Positions 30,950 through 40,197 of a stretch of DNA of 64,000 bases are shown here, one piece after another (position 1 is the stretch's first letter; each line of letters opens with the position of its first letter). The translations under genes were made by a program, and so were the position numbers. Origin of the DNA: Linnemannia schmuckeri (taxonomy: Eukaryota > Mortierellomycota > Mortierellomycetes > Mortierellales > Mortierellaceae); the NCBI GenBank assembly GCA_029449235.1, contig JANATG010000002.1, positions 4,216,001-4,280,000 on the forward strand, written 5' to 3'. Under the pieces are notes generated by a model, which saw only the letters and a program-made list of their open reading frames with translations, did not search any database and was not told the DNA's origin.

Positions 30950-33900
30950 AAAAAGTCCAGGTTCTAGTTGCTGCTGCTCCCTCCTCTTTTCCTCTGGATC
31001 AGAGGAGTAAGCGTTTTTCTTCAGATAAGTTTTCTTCTTTTTCTTTTCCAAATAAAAAGCACTCTCTGCCCAAAGACCTTGCTCCTCCTTCATCTTCAAT
31101 TACCAATACACTTGTTGACCCTCTACCTCCGATCCCCCCCCCTGTTATGGCTGTTTTGCCTACTGTATACGCCTCTCCCATTGTCCCTTCTCAAGAGGGG
31201 GATGGATTGACAAATACAATGGACCTGGACCCATCTGTGTCTCCTCCCTCTCTAGCCCCCACATCCATCTTGTCTGTACCTGATTCCGTACCTGCCTCGG
31301 TGTCTGTGCCTATGTCTTCGTCTGCAATCGATCTGCCAACTATTGTTCCTGAATCCATCCTCTCTGTGTCCGATTTGGTGTCTGTGCCCTTAACCAAGAG
31401 CAAAATCCGTCGCTTGCGCAAAAAAGGAGTTGGTGTTTCTACTTTTACTGTCGAACAGGCAAAGACAACCCTCCTTACTTTTGTCTGCAATGTTAATGGC
31501 CACACCGCTCGGATTCTAATTGATGGTGGAGCTCAGGGTAACGTGATCTCATCCTCTTTTGTTAAAAAACACGCAATCCCTCTTCACTCTTCATCTCCCA
31601 TCCCCATCATCCTCCCCAACGGTTCACAATCCTTTTCTGCTCACACCGCCAACGTCACCCTCCATCGCCAACAATACTCCACCGACCTCAATCCCATTGT
31701 CTACCCATTGAAAAAATACGACCTTCTCCTGGGTAAACCCTGGCTCGCCCAAAACAACCCTCTCATCAACTGGCGCACAAACAACCTCCGCATCAACCAC
31801 AACGGCATCGACATCGACTGGGACTGCACCGGTTTTCAGTCTTCCTCCATCAGCAACCGCACTCGCGGCCTTCTTCTTTCCCACATTCACTTTTACACTG
31901 AGGCAACCACCCCCGACAGTGAAATATACCTTGCACTCATTCATTCTAACAACAAAAACAACAACGACAACATCACCACCGACAATGACCAACCTACCCC
32001 TGACCAAGAACAACCTTCCATCACCCCCATTCCCCCACGACCACCTCCCTCTCTCCCTCCCGACATCCATACTATTGTTCACGACGAATTCCCGGACGTC
32101 TTTCCCACCGCCCTTCCCTCTGGTCTCCCTCCGGACCGTGGAGATGCTATGCGCATTGAAACGGACCCTACTGCCGATCCACCTTTCAAACCTGTTATTC
32201 GACTTTCCATTGCCGAGTTGGACGAACTCAAAAAGCAACTCGACGATCTACTTGCCAAGAAACTGATCAAACCTAGTACCTCCCCCTATGGTGCTCCGGT
32301 CCTCTTTGTCAAAAAGGCTGACGGTTCTCTTCGTATGTGTGTGGACTACCGTGGCCTCAACCGTATCACCAGAAAGAACCGCCACCCTCTGCCCAGGATT
32401 GACGAATTGATCGACCGCTTTCGTGGGGCCCAGTATTTCACCAAGTTGGACTTGATCTCAGGGTACCACCAGCAGCGTATCTATGAACCTCATACTCACA
32501 AGACCGCCTTTCGCTGCAGGTACGGTCACTTTGAGTTCAATGTCGTCCCTTTTGGCCTCACAAATGCACCCGCGTCATTCTCCAATATGATGCTCAAGGT
32601 CCTCGATCCGGTTCTCGACAAGTGGATAGTTGTCTATTTAGATGATATCCTGATTTATTCAAAGACTAAGGCCGAACACCTCCGCCATATCCGCAGTGTC
32701 CTCACCCTCCTCCGCAAGCATGGTCTCTATGTGAAATTGAGCAAGTGCTCCTTTATGCAAGAAGAAACCGAGTTCCTGGGTCATGTCATCTCCAAGAATG
32801 GTCTCCACACCAACGCTGGTCTTGTTCGCGCCATCCGCGAGTGGCCTTGCCCAAGAAAGCAAAAGGACGTTCAGCAGTTCATTGGGTTGGCACAATTTTA
32901 TCAACAGTATATAAAAAACTTTGCTGACATCGCCCTTCCTCTTACATCGCTACTAGGTGAAGGTCGACAGTTCGTCTGGGATGACACCACCGAGTCCGCT
33001 TTTCTTGCGCTCAAGAATGCCATCAGCACTGCCCCGGTCTTGCGCATCTTTGATCCAAACCTACGATCGACCGTTGAGACCGATGCCTCTGGCTTTGCTG
33101 TTGGCGCGGTGCTCTTCCAGACGGACAGCAATGGCGTATCTCGTCCGGTCGCCTTCACCTCACGGAAGTTGAACTCAGCTGAGAAAAATTACCCAACCCA
33201 TGAACAAGAGCTACTTGCTGTCGTCCACGCCCTGAAGACTTGGAGATACTACTTGGACGGGTCCCATTTTATTGTATATACAGACCATGACACCCTTAGA
33301 CACTTCCCCACCCAACCAAAACTGACCCGGCGACAAGCAAGGTGGATGGAACTGTTACAGGAATATGACTTTGACTTCAAGTTCAAGCGAGGTGTTGATA
33401 ATGTCGTTCCTGATGCCCTCTCTCGGCGACCGGATTATCAAGACCCGCCACCGGCACCCATGTCGATCAATGCCCTTGACCTTCAGTCCGACTCAGGTTT
33501 GAGGCAGCGCCTGATAGATGGATATCAAGAGGATGCTCGCCTTGCTTCCATCTATCAAAGCTGCCTCGGAGGGAAGTCACCAGCATCTTATTTTTTGCAC
33601 AATGGGTTGCTTTATGTTAAACGACGTAGTGACTCGTTGCTTTGTATACCAAAGTCCTCTGACCTGCGTTCTCTCCTCCTTCATGACGTACACGACGCTG
33701 CAATAGCGGGCCATTTAGGTTTTGACAAAACCTACGCCGCCTTGCGTCGTTTTGCCTTCTGGCCTCGGATGTCTGTTGATACCCGTCAATATATTGAGTC
33801 CTGCTCAAGCTGTCAACGCAACAAGGCGGTACGACGTCTTCCTGCTGGACTACTCCGCCCCCTAGAGATCCCCGAGCAACGCTGGGACACTGTGTCGATG

Positions 33901-35013
33901 GACTTTGTTGTCAAACTTCCTATGACAGCTCGCAAGTTTGACGCCATCACCGTTTTTGTGGACAAGCTGTCCAAGCAAGTTCACTTTGCACCAAGTCGAA
34001 CCACGGATACTGCTGTTAAGGTTGCCAACTGTTTTTTCAGCAACGTCTTCCGTCTACATGGAATGCCTAGCACCATCGTCTCGGATCGGGATACCAAATT
34101 CACCAGCACCTTCTGGCGTCGTCTACAGGAGCGTCTAGGCACCAATCTTGCCATGTCCTCGTCCTTCCACCCCCAGACTGATGGCCAATCCGAGAGAGCG
34201 ATTCAGACTCTAAAGACAATGCTGCGCGGCTTAGTCAATCATAAGCAAGACGACTGGGACCTGTATCTGTCGGCGGCCGAATTTGCATACAACAACGCAG
34301 TTCACTCCTCCACTGGTGTCTCACCCTTCTTTTTGAACCACGGATTTCATCCTCGAGTACCTGCCTCCCTCCTCGCTCCCGTCACCCCGTCCTCCTCATC
34401 CTCCTCATCCTCACTGGACTTTGACTCCTTTATCTCCGCACAACAGTCTGCCCTTACGATTGCTCGCGAGAGCCTTCTTGAGGCTCAAGCTCAACAGATC
34501 AAGCACGCCGATGCTCATCGACGACCTCACTCCTATAAAGTTGGCGATCAAGTTTTACTCAGCACCGAGCACATCACCACGGCCTACGATTCCACCCGCC
34601 CTGCTGCTTCCCTTCAAGCTCGCTTTTTTGGCCCTTTCACGCTTCTTCAGCAACGCTCACCAGTTTCCTTTCAGGTCGAGCTCCCACCCACCATGCGCAT
34701 TCATGATGTCTTTCACGTCGACCGATTCAAGCCCTATATTCCATCACCAGAATCTCTCGGTCGACGCTCCCTGCCACCTCCTGAGCCCGAGGTTGTTAAT
34801 GGCGAAGTCGAGTACGAGGTTGAGGCCATCTTAGCACACAGATCAAGACGAAGAAGGACGGAGTTCCTTGTCAAGTGGGCGGGTTATGACGCGGCCAAAG
34901 ACTCTACCTGGGAGCCACTCAAGGCTTTAACCAACTCACCCATTATTCTCCACAAGTACTGCCAGGAACATGGGCTTTTTTTTTTATTAGGGGAAGGTGT
35001 AACAGGATCGTAG
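30934..35013 (+). CDS. Pol polyprotein of outer chromovirus (-1 frame to gag)
   Basis: About 1,359 codons after the slip site. Domains by position: protease LIDGGAQGN near 31520 (DGG instead of DSG/DTG), reverse transcriptase with YLDDILIYSK near 32640, RNase H with ETDASGFAVGAVLFQ near 33080. The integrase HHCC finger is near 33680-33830. Its catalytic segments DFVVKLP (33900), VSDRDTKF (34080) and TDGQSERAIQ (34180) follow. A chromodomain (EYEVEAILAHRSRRRR, KWAGYDAAKDSTWEP) lies at about 34810-34920. The stop codon lies inside the 3' LTR (35011-35013), so the last few residues are LTR-encoded. No internal stop; likely functional. Confidence 0.95.
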   Translation, partial: SQQQLEKVQVLVAAAPSSFPLDQRSKRFSSDKFSSFSFPNKKHSLPKDLAPPSSSITNTLVDPLPPIPPPVMAVLPTVYASPIVPSQEGDGLTNTMDLDPSVSPPSLAPTSILSVPDSVPASVSVPMSSSAIDLPTIVPESILSVSDLVSVPLTKSKIRRLRKKGVGVSTFTVEQAKTTLLTFVCNVNGHTARILIDGGAQGNVISSSFVKKHAIPLHSSSPIPIILPNGSQSFSAHTANVTLHRQQYSTDLNPIVYPLKKYDLLLGKPWLAQNNPLINWRTNNLRINHNGIDIDWDCTGFQSSSISNRTRGLLLSHIHFYTEATTPDSEIYLALIHSNNKNNNDNITTDNDQPTPDQEQPSITPIPPRPPPSLPPDIHTIVHDEFPDVFPTALPSGLPPDRGDAMRIETDPTADPPFKPVIRLSIAELDELKKQLDDLLAKKLIKPSTSPYGAPVLFVKKADGSLRMCVDYRGLNRITRKNRHPLPRIDELIDRFRGAQYFTKLDLISGYHQQRIYEPHTHKTAFRCRYGHFEFNVVPFGLTNAPASFSNMMLKVLDPVLDKWIVVYLDDILIYSKTKAEHLRHIRSVLTLLRKHGLYVKLSKCSFMQEETEFLGHVISKNGLHTNAGLVRAIREWPCPRKQKDVQQFIGLAQFYQQYIKNFADIALPLTSLLGEGRQFVWDDTTESAFLALKNAISTAPVLRIFDPNLRSTVETDASGFAVGAVLFQTDSNGVSRPVAFTSRKLNSAEKNYPTHEQELLAVVHALKTWRYYLDGSHFIVYTDHDTLRHFPTQPKLTRRQARWMELLQEYDFDFKFKRGVDNVVPDALSRRPDYQDPPPAPMSINALDLQSDSGLRQRLIDGYQEDARLASIYQSCLGGKSPASYFLHNGLLYVKRRSDSLLCIPKSSDLRSLLLHDVHDAAIAGHLGFDKTYAALRRFAFWPRMSVDTRQYIESCSSCQRNKAVRRLPAGLLRPLEIPEQRWDTVSMDFVVKLPMTARKFDAITVFVDKLSKQVHFAPSRTTDTAVKVANCFFSNVFRLHGMPSTIVSDRDTKFTSTFWRRLQERLGTNLAMSSSFHPQTDGQSERAIQTLKTMLRGLVNHKQDDWDLYLSAAEFAYNNAVHSSTGVSPFFLNHGFHPRVPASLLAPVTPSSSSSSSSLDFDSFISAQQSALTIARESLLEAQAQQIKHADAHRRPHSYKVGDQVLLSTEHITTAYDSTRPAASLQARFFGPFTLLQQRSPVSFQVELPPTMRIHDVFHVDRFKPYIPSPESLGRRSLPPPEPEVVNGEVEYEVEAILAHRSRRRRTEFLVKWAGYDAAKDSTWEPLKALTNSPIILHKYCQEHGLFFLLGEGVTGS
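34989..34997 (+). promoter_or_regulatory. Polypurine tract of outer chromovirus
   Basis: AGGGGAAGG directly before the 3' LTR, the expected plus-strand primer. The nested element has a nearly identical tract. Confidence 0.75.
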
Positions 35014-35258
35014 ATTGCCTCCTGCTTTTGGCAGCCTTGTTCCTTAATTACCTTATTAATATCTTGTGTGTCTGTCTTACACATATTACCCCTGCTTAGT
35101 ATTGCTTCGCCCTCATTCCCCATAGACATATAAATACCCTTTCCCTTCTGTACAATAAACCTCATTCCTTCTTGCCCTTTCCTCTTGTCCCTACATCCCC
35201 TTGTCTCTTTCCCTTGTTATTACCCTTGCCTCTTGTCCCTTGCTCTGCTCCTATTACA
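34998..35258 (+). repeat. 3' LTR of outer chromovirus
   Basis: 261 bp, reads identical to 24279-24539. Followed by the second ACGCC at 35259-35263. Confidence 0.95.
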
Positions 35259-35263
35259 ACGCC

Positions 35264-36815
35264 ACGCATTCTGTATTCGGACGGATCCCTTTTGAACTCT
35301 GGAATGAAGAATGTCTCTCAGGCTTTTGGAGCTGTCGACCTCTCTCAGGACAATCCTCTCACGATTCAAGGACGAACGGACGGACATGCCTCCTCGGCCA
35401 AGGCCGAACTTCTGGGTCTTCTAGCTGCAATTCTGGCAGCACCTCCGGAGCAGGACATTATAGTTCGCCTTGATAACCAGTCAGTGGTAGACCAGTACCG
35501 CCGACTAGTAAAGAATCGTCGGAATGTTCTGCCCAGGAAGCGGTTCAGGAGCACATACGCTGGTATTTGGGCGGTACTCTGGCAGATTGTGGAAACTCGG
35601 CCAGGCGGGGTTGAGGTGGAGTGGATAAAGGGACATAGCAATGTACATGGGAATGAGCTTGCAGACCAGGCGGCAAAGGAGGCTGCACAGAGCGACACAG
35701 TACCCGTAGTGGTGGATCTGGCGCAACAGACGGACATTAGGAACTTTGCATATTGTTACGGTGGGCTTGTGGAGATTGATCTTCGGCAGCTGCTCAAACA
35801 ACAAACGACAATTCGGCACCATCAGGCCTGGACAGCACAGAGGCGAGTCAAGAGGGCGATCCCAGACATTGAGGACGTGGAGTGGCGATCGACCCTGGCC
35901 CATGTTCATGATAGGCGAGCCGTCTTTACATTCTACAGCAACAGCAAGGACTCTCACCAACGTACACATCACATCAAGAAGCTGCATGGCATGTTGCCCA
36001 CTTTGAACTCTATGCAAGCGCGCAAACCGAACCTTTATTCGACCTGCCTGTGCCGACGATGCGAGCTTGAGGAGGAGGACAACAAACATGTCTGGAATTG
36101 TCCCCTTTCTGCAGAAACCACCACTACGATCTGGAAGGAGGCCATGGATAGGATTGATGGATGGGGTGTACAGGCGACAAACAGCTACAACGCCGCCAGG
36201 AAGCGTGAATATGATCGTGCGATTGCCCATGGACGCCAGATGCCAAGGCCGGTCCCCATACACTGGCAGTCGCCCTCGGATGCGGAACATGTTCAAGGAT
36301 TCTCTTCTATCGGTGGAGCTCGAGCCGTGCACAGCGGTAGTCCTGCTCCCGATCGTGATGAGAATCCCAAGTGGAGTGTCTCGGACCTCCTTCGCGGTAT
36401 CACCCCCAAGAGTATGTTAACTGAATGGTCCGCGGTTTTCCGAACCCCACAGTCCATCGCCAAGACAGTTTTGCATAGGTTTGTTGGCTACCTGGAGGCG
36501 CAGGCTTCGGAGTTGATATGGAAGCCTCGGTGCTCCGCGACGATCGCGTGGGAGCAGACACAAGGCATCTCCGTCAAGAACAAGACCTCCAAGTACACAG
36601 GTCCCCGAGGTGACTGGAGTCAGGGATACGGCTACATCACACAAGATGGTTTTTGCCCGTGTGGCGCTTCGCTAGCCACACATGAGAATGGGTGCTGCCC
36701 TGGAGCGTCCATGGATCCACGCGCGGCCGATGAGCGGTTGCTGGATAGTTTGTTGGGAAGGAGGAGATTGTCATTAATGGAGAGGATGGGAAGAATTCCT
36801 TTTCTTCGTGTTTAG
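35264..36815 (+). pseudogene. LINE-A frame, 3' part: RNase H and zinc-finger domain
   Basis: About 516 codons that continue the 23134-24278 frame across the chromovirus. A ribonuclease H domain opens with ILYSDGSLL. The Asp-Glu-Asp-Asp set is visible: YSDGS, SAKAELLG, RLDNQS and GNELADQAAKE, with the WIKGHSNVHG loop. Further on is a CLCRRCELEEEDNKHVWNC Cys/His motif like those at the C-terminus of many LINE ORF2 proteins, then a conserved tail that is repeated in LINE-D. No reverse transcriptase precedes the RNase H. The frame ends with FLRV and a stop at 36813-36815. The catalytic residues look intact, but the gene is split. Confidence 0.8.
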
Positions 36816-36986
36816 TTTTATTTTCTTCTATTGAAGCTGTGAGGAGCAGCGGCAATTGTTGCGCAGAGCCAGGTTGTGGACCGGACTGCGACTGGTGGAT
36901 GGCTCTTGGAAGAGTTTGGTATGTAGCTCCTTTCACTATCGAATGGCTTTCTTGGGCTTTTCACTGGAGAAATAAAATTGCGTACG

Positions 36987-37014
<28 letters not shown>

Positions 37015-37017
<3 letters not shown>

Positions 37018-37026
37018 TTAAAATGA
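37015..37026. repeat. Right target-site duplication of LINE-A
   Basis: GCTTTAAAATGA directly after the 28-A tail, matching 22081-22092. Confidence 0.82.
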
Positions 37027-37253
37027 AAAATCGCCTCGCCCTGAAAACATGTCCTCCATTTGCCTGAAAAAAAAAAATTGCGTATTGGAGAATAGCAGGC
37101 GCTTATCCAACCCTGTCAAGCAGCAACACAGAAAAAAAAAAAAAAAAAACAAGTGTAGATGCCATTAGAGTGTTTATTTGTTCATTACTTTTGGGTATAT
37201 TTTGCTCAGATGCTGGCTCGTCTTCTATACTTATTGATTGTCTCGCATTTATT

Positions 37254-38258
37254 TTAGTTCGTATCAGCCTGGCCGTTGACGTTGAAGTTGTCGATCAAGT
37301 TGAGAACACCACCCAAGAGGGTCTCACGGTTCTCGGTACAGGCGGTGGGGACCTCCTGCTGGTAAAAGCGATCGAGACGGGGGGCTAATGTGTTCTCGAG
37401 GTTGACACGGAAGGCGAGGACGGTGTTGGCATCGTTCGAGTCCCTGCATCCTGTCTTGCACACAAACTTGGAGTCGACGCTGGAGGCAACGTCGATACCA
37501 GCCTGGGCACCGGTGGTGGATGTGCAGGAGGTGCAGGGCTCTGCAGCAGGTGCGGGTGCAGGGGTCTCGGCGGGCGCGGGTGCGGGAGCAGGAACCTCAG
37601 CTGGTGCGAGTGCGGGTGCTGGAGCCTCGACGGGAGCAGAAACGGGTGCTGGAGCCGCAACAGGGGCCGGTGCGGATGCGGATGCTTCAGCAGGAGCAGG
37701 GACGATCTCGGTGTTGGTCATCTTCTCGGTGCAGTCCTTGGACAAGAGCTCAGCGTTAATGTTAGACTGAATGCGCTCCAACATCAACTGTGTAATCTTG
37801 GCATCCAACTCGGCCATCTTCTTCTCAATCTCCTCCTTCTGGGACCAGGCAACATCAAGGTTGGCATCAGAAGTAACAGTGGCCTTGATAGCGGGGGCAA
37901 GAACCTCAGGCGAACAAGCCTTCTTGGCCTCATTGATCTTTGTCTGGACAGCGGCGCTGAGAGCAGCCTTTTCCTGGGGGAGATCCTGGGCGCCAGAGGT
38001 GACCTTCGCTGACTGAATCTCGGCCATGAGGTTGTCGAGGCGAGTATAGGCGATAGTCGAGTAGTGATCGGCAGAGGCCTTGACAATGATGTCGAGGGCG
38101 CGTTCGTCGTTGTCGGTGCAGTCGCCACAGCGCCTGGCGATCGTGTGGGTGGCGGTGGCGATGCCTTGAAGGACGTCGACCTTGTTGACGAGGGGGGCGG
38201 CAGAGGCAACAGCGGCAAGAGCAGCAGAAATCAAAAGGGTGGCGGAGGTGAACTTCAT
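37254..38258 (-). CDS. Secreted Pro/Ala-rich protein of unknown function
   Basis: A single-exon gene of 334 residues. The N-terminus MKFTSATLLISAALAAVASA is a clear signal peptide. Residues 25-175 are predicted mostly helical with a few Cys (RRCGDC, KKACS), somewhat like fungal hydrophobic-surface-binding or cell-wall proteins, but I do not recognise the family. Residues 175-240 are a Pro-Ala repeat (units such as APAPAPAE), likely an extended linker. A Cys-containing C-terminal domain follows (CTSCTS, FVCKTGC, TACTENRE). It is probably secreted or wall-associated. It lies only 230 bp from the end of LINE-A, whose insertion therefore sits in its 3' flank. Confidence 0.82.
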   Translation of the reverse strand: MKFTSATLLISAALAAVASAAPLVNKVDVLQGIATATHTIARRCGDCTDNDERALDIIVKASADHYSTIAYTRLDNLMAEIQSAKVTSGAQDLPQEKAALSAAVQTKINEAKKACSPEVLAPAIKATVTSDANLDVAWSQKEEIEKKMAELDAKITQLMLERIQSNINAELLSKDCTEKMTNTEIVPAPAEASASAPAPVAAPAPVSAPVEAPAPALAPAEVPAPAPAPAETPAPAPAAEPCTSCTSTTGAQAGIDVASSVDSKFVCKTGCRDSNDANTVLAFRVNLENTLAPRLDRFYQQEVPTACTENRETLLGGVLNLIDNFNVNGQADTN

Positions 38259-40197
38259 TGTTGGTTATGAGCTGGGCTTGGGTATATAATTGGTGGTAAT
38301 GAGTACTGGATATATGTTTGCTGGAGAGCAGGAAGGAGTAGTGGAGCTGGATGATTGTTTGGATAAAGAAATAAAAAGTACACGCATGGTTGAATATTTA
38401 TAATGATTTTGATAGTTAACTATGAATAAAAGGTTGTCAGGTTGGTTGTTGTTCCTGGTGCCAGATAAATTTCCTTGGGGTACTGAATGACAAAAAGAGT
38501 GAAAGTTACTAGTGACGAACAGAGAATGTAGTAGATCAAGTCAGAAGGTGGAATGGGTTTTTTCAGGAAACGCGAACAAATGGTTCAAAAAAGGAAAAGA
38601 ACATGATGAAGACAAGTGTTGGCAAGAGCGATTGGTGGTTAGGTTACCGGATAGTGAGAGGCGGTTGTTTGTTACATCCCGGCTGCGGTTACCAGACAAG
38701 AGAGTTACCAGACAAGAGAATTACCGTCGCTCACTATCTCTCTTTCTAGGACTCAACGCAAAACAGGAGCTATATTCGATTTTCTTACCATGGGGTAAAA
38801 AGAAGAGAATCGTAGCGACATTCAGTCATCCTTACCCGTCGATTCTTCATTCCCCATCCTCCCATCGAAAAAATAACAAGATCCAGGCACCTGGCACAGC
38901 CGTAAGAAAAAACAATGATGATAGATTTCACTGATGAAAGTCCTTCTGATTGGTCCATGATACGCGTCCTTCTGGAACCAGACGCGTCTTTGGTCGATCC
39001 CTTTCCTCTCAAAAAAATGACGGATTGGCCGTCTTCCTTCTATTCCTTTCTCTCTTTCATCTCTCTTTTGTCTACTTTGCATAGTTACCCCATTTCGGAA
39101 TAAAAAAATAAAATCTTGTCGTGCTCTTCTTTTTTTTTTTTTTTTTTTTTTTTCCTTCCGCACTCTCCCTTCCTCTTATTCTTCTTGCTCCTTTCTTTCC
39201 TCCATGCCCATTCGATTCAATAGATTCCCCCTTTTCGTCATTTACTGTTTTCCTGACAGAGGTAAAGAAAGATTCGCTCCTGATTCGCTTTTGTTCTAAG
39301 AATCTACGCCTAAAGTCGAGATTACTCTCCTGTTTTTCTCCTGAGTCTAAGCACTCTCTATCCTACTCGGGAGGAGGATAGGGCGCCGTAACTTTTTCCA
39401 GAAAAAAGAGTTCCGGATGGTTGACAAGTAGTAAGCAGATGGGAAAGCATTTTGTCAGGCGATCAAATAGAGCCCGGTATTGCGTCCTACACACCCACAT
39501 CCCATTTGAACGAAAAAAAAAAAAAAAAAAAAAAACGCCGTATCGAAAGTACCGAAAAGCCTTCGTTTTCCTTATTCATCTTTTTAGCGAATACGGCGAT
39601 TGCGGCTGCTGTCGTACGCTGCATGTCAAAGACAAAAGGAAACGAAATCCAGGGGTATCTTTTTTGCGCTTGTGTGAACTGAGCATTTCTGTGCTCTGCT
39701 CTGATTCTTAATTACGCCGACCACCGACTGACTTGACTGTCCGTCTTTTTTTTAGGCAAGACAGACTCTTACAATACACAAAGAGAGGGGCGTGGCACGG
39801 TCATTTATCTTTGTTTCTGAACAATGTGCATATGCGATTGTTTCTCGTTTGTTTGTTTGTGGGTGGCGAACGAGCGCCCATTTTTTGTCGCTTTGTCCAT
39901 AAACGCTAGTTCCGGATCTCTTTATTTTTTTTTCGACTCTTGCCTCTTTTTTTCTTTTCTTTTTCCCTTTATTCTCGATACCCTTCCTCCCTTTCTTTCT
40001 TTTCCCTTTCTTCCAACTCCTCAGTTCTCAGCTATTCACAGAATCCTTTTGTCGACATACTCTCACCCCACACACGGACTATCTTTTTTTTTCTTTTCTA
40101 TTTCGCCCTGGTCCCTTCTCCATCATTCCAAATCCCAAAACAACAACACCAACCATCCCATACCCCTCACCTTCGATACTAACAATAGCAAAAAAAG
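38259..40197. other. Intergenic region of 1.9 kb, no gene supported
   Basis: Lies between divergent genes, so it holds both promoters. It contains a perfect two-copy 16-bp repeat GTTACCAGACAAGAGA at 38688-38719, a T run of about 23 near 39129-39151 and an A run near 39514-39534. A long pyrimidine-rich leader spans about 39920-40190. Short open frames here are made of tract sequence and were not accepted. Confidence 0.45.
38688..38719. repeat. 16-bp perfect tandem duplication
   Basis: GTTACCAGACAAGAGA occurs twice back to back. Seen directly; role unknown. Confidence 0.85.

Larger units (their letters stand above)
24279..35258 (+). mobile_element. Outer Ty3/gypsy chromovirus, carrying a nested second element
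   Basis: Complete LTR retrotransposon inserted into the LINE-A frame. LTRs of 261 bp (24279-24539, 34998-35258) read identical; each starts TGTAACAGG and ends CTATTACA. A primer-binding site starts at 24540, and gag (29933-30949) and pol (30934-35013) are intact. A polypurine tract AGGGGAAGG precedes the 3' LTR, and the insertion has a 5-bp duplication. Its own sequence is about 5.7 kb after removing the nested element (24642-29882 plus one ACTTT). Identical LTRs mean a recent insertion. A chromodomain ends pol, placing it among chromoviruses. Confidence 0.95.
23134..37014 (+). mobile_element. LINE-A: non-LTR element split by a nested chromovirus
   Basis: Without the chromovirus (24279-35258 and one ACGCC copy) the element is about 2.9 kb. 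It runs from 23134 to a 28-A tail ending at 37014, with a polyadenylation signal AATAAA at 36971-36976. The sequence GCTTTAAAATGA flanks it at 22081-22092 and 37015-37026; the left copy is now separated from the element by LINE-B. The 3' untranslated region, beginning after the stop at 36815, is shared with LINE-B, C, D and F. Its open frame is already open at the first base of the element, so it is probably 5'-truncated. There is no endonuclease or reverse transcriptase domain, so it looks non-autonomous. Confidence 0.82.

Noticed and set aside
30581..32238. Long minus-strand frames opposite gag and pol
   Set aside because: Shadow frames of the outer chromovirus coding sequence.
36637..36936. 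Short minus-strand frames repeated at 51544-51978 and 52212-52487
   Set aside because: Antisense translation of the LINE 3' end; the repetition reflects LINE copies, not a gene family.
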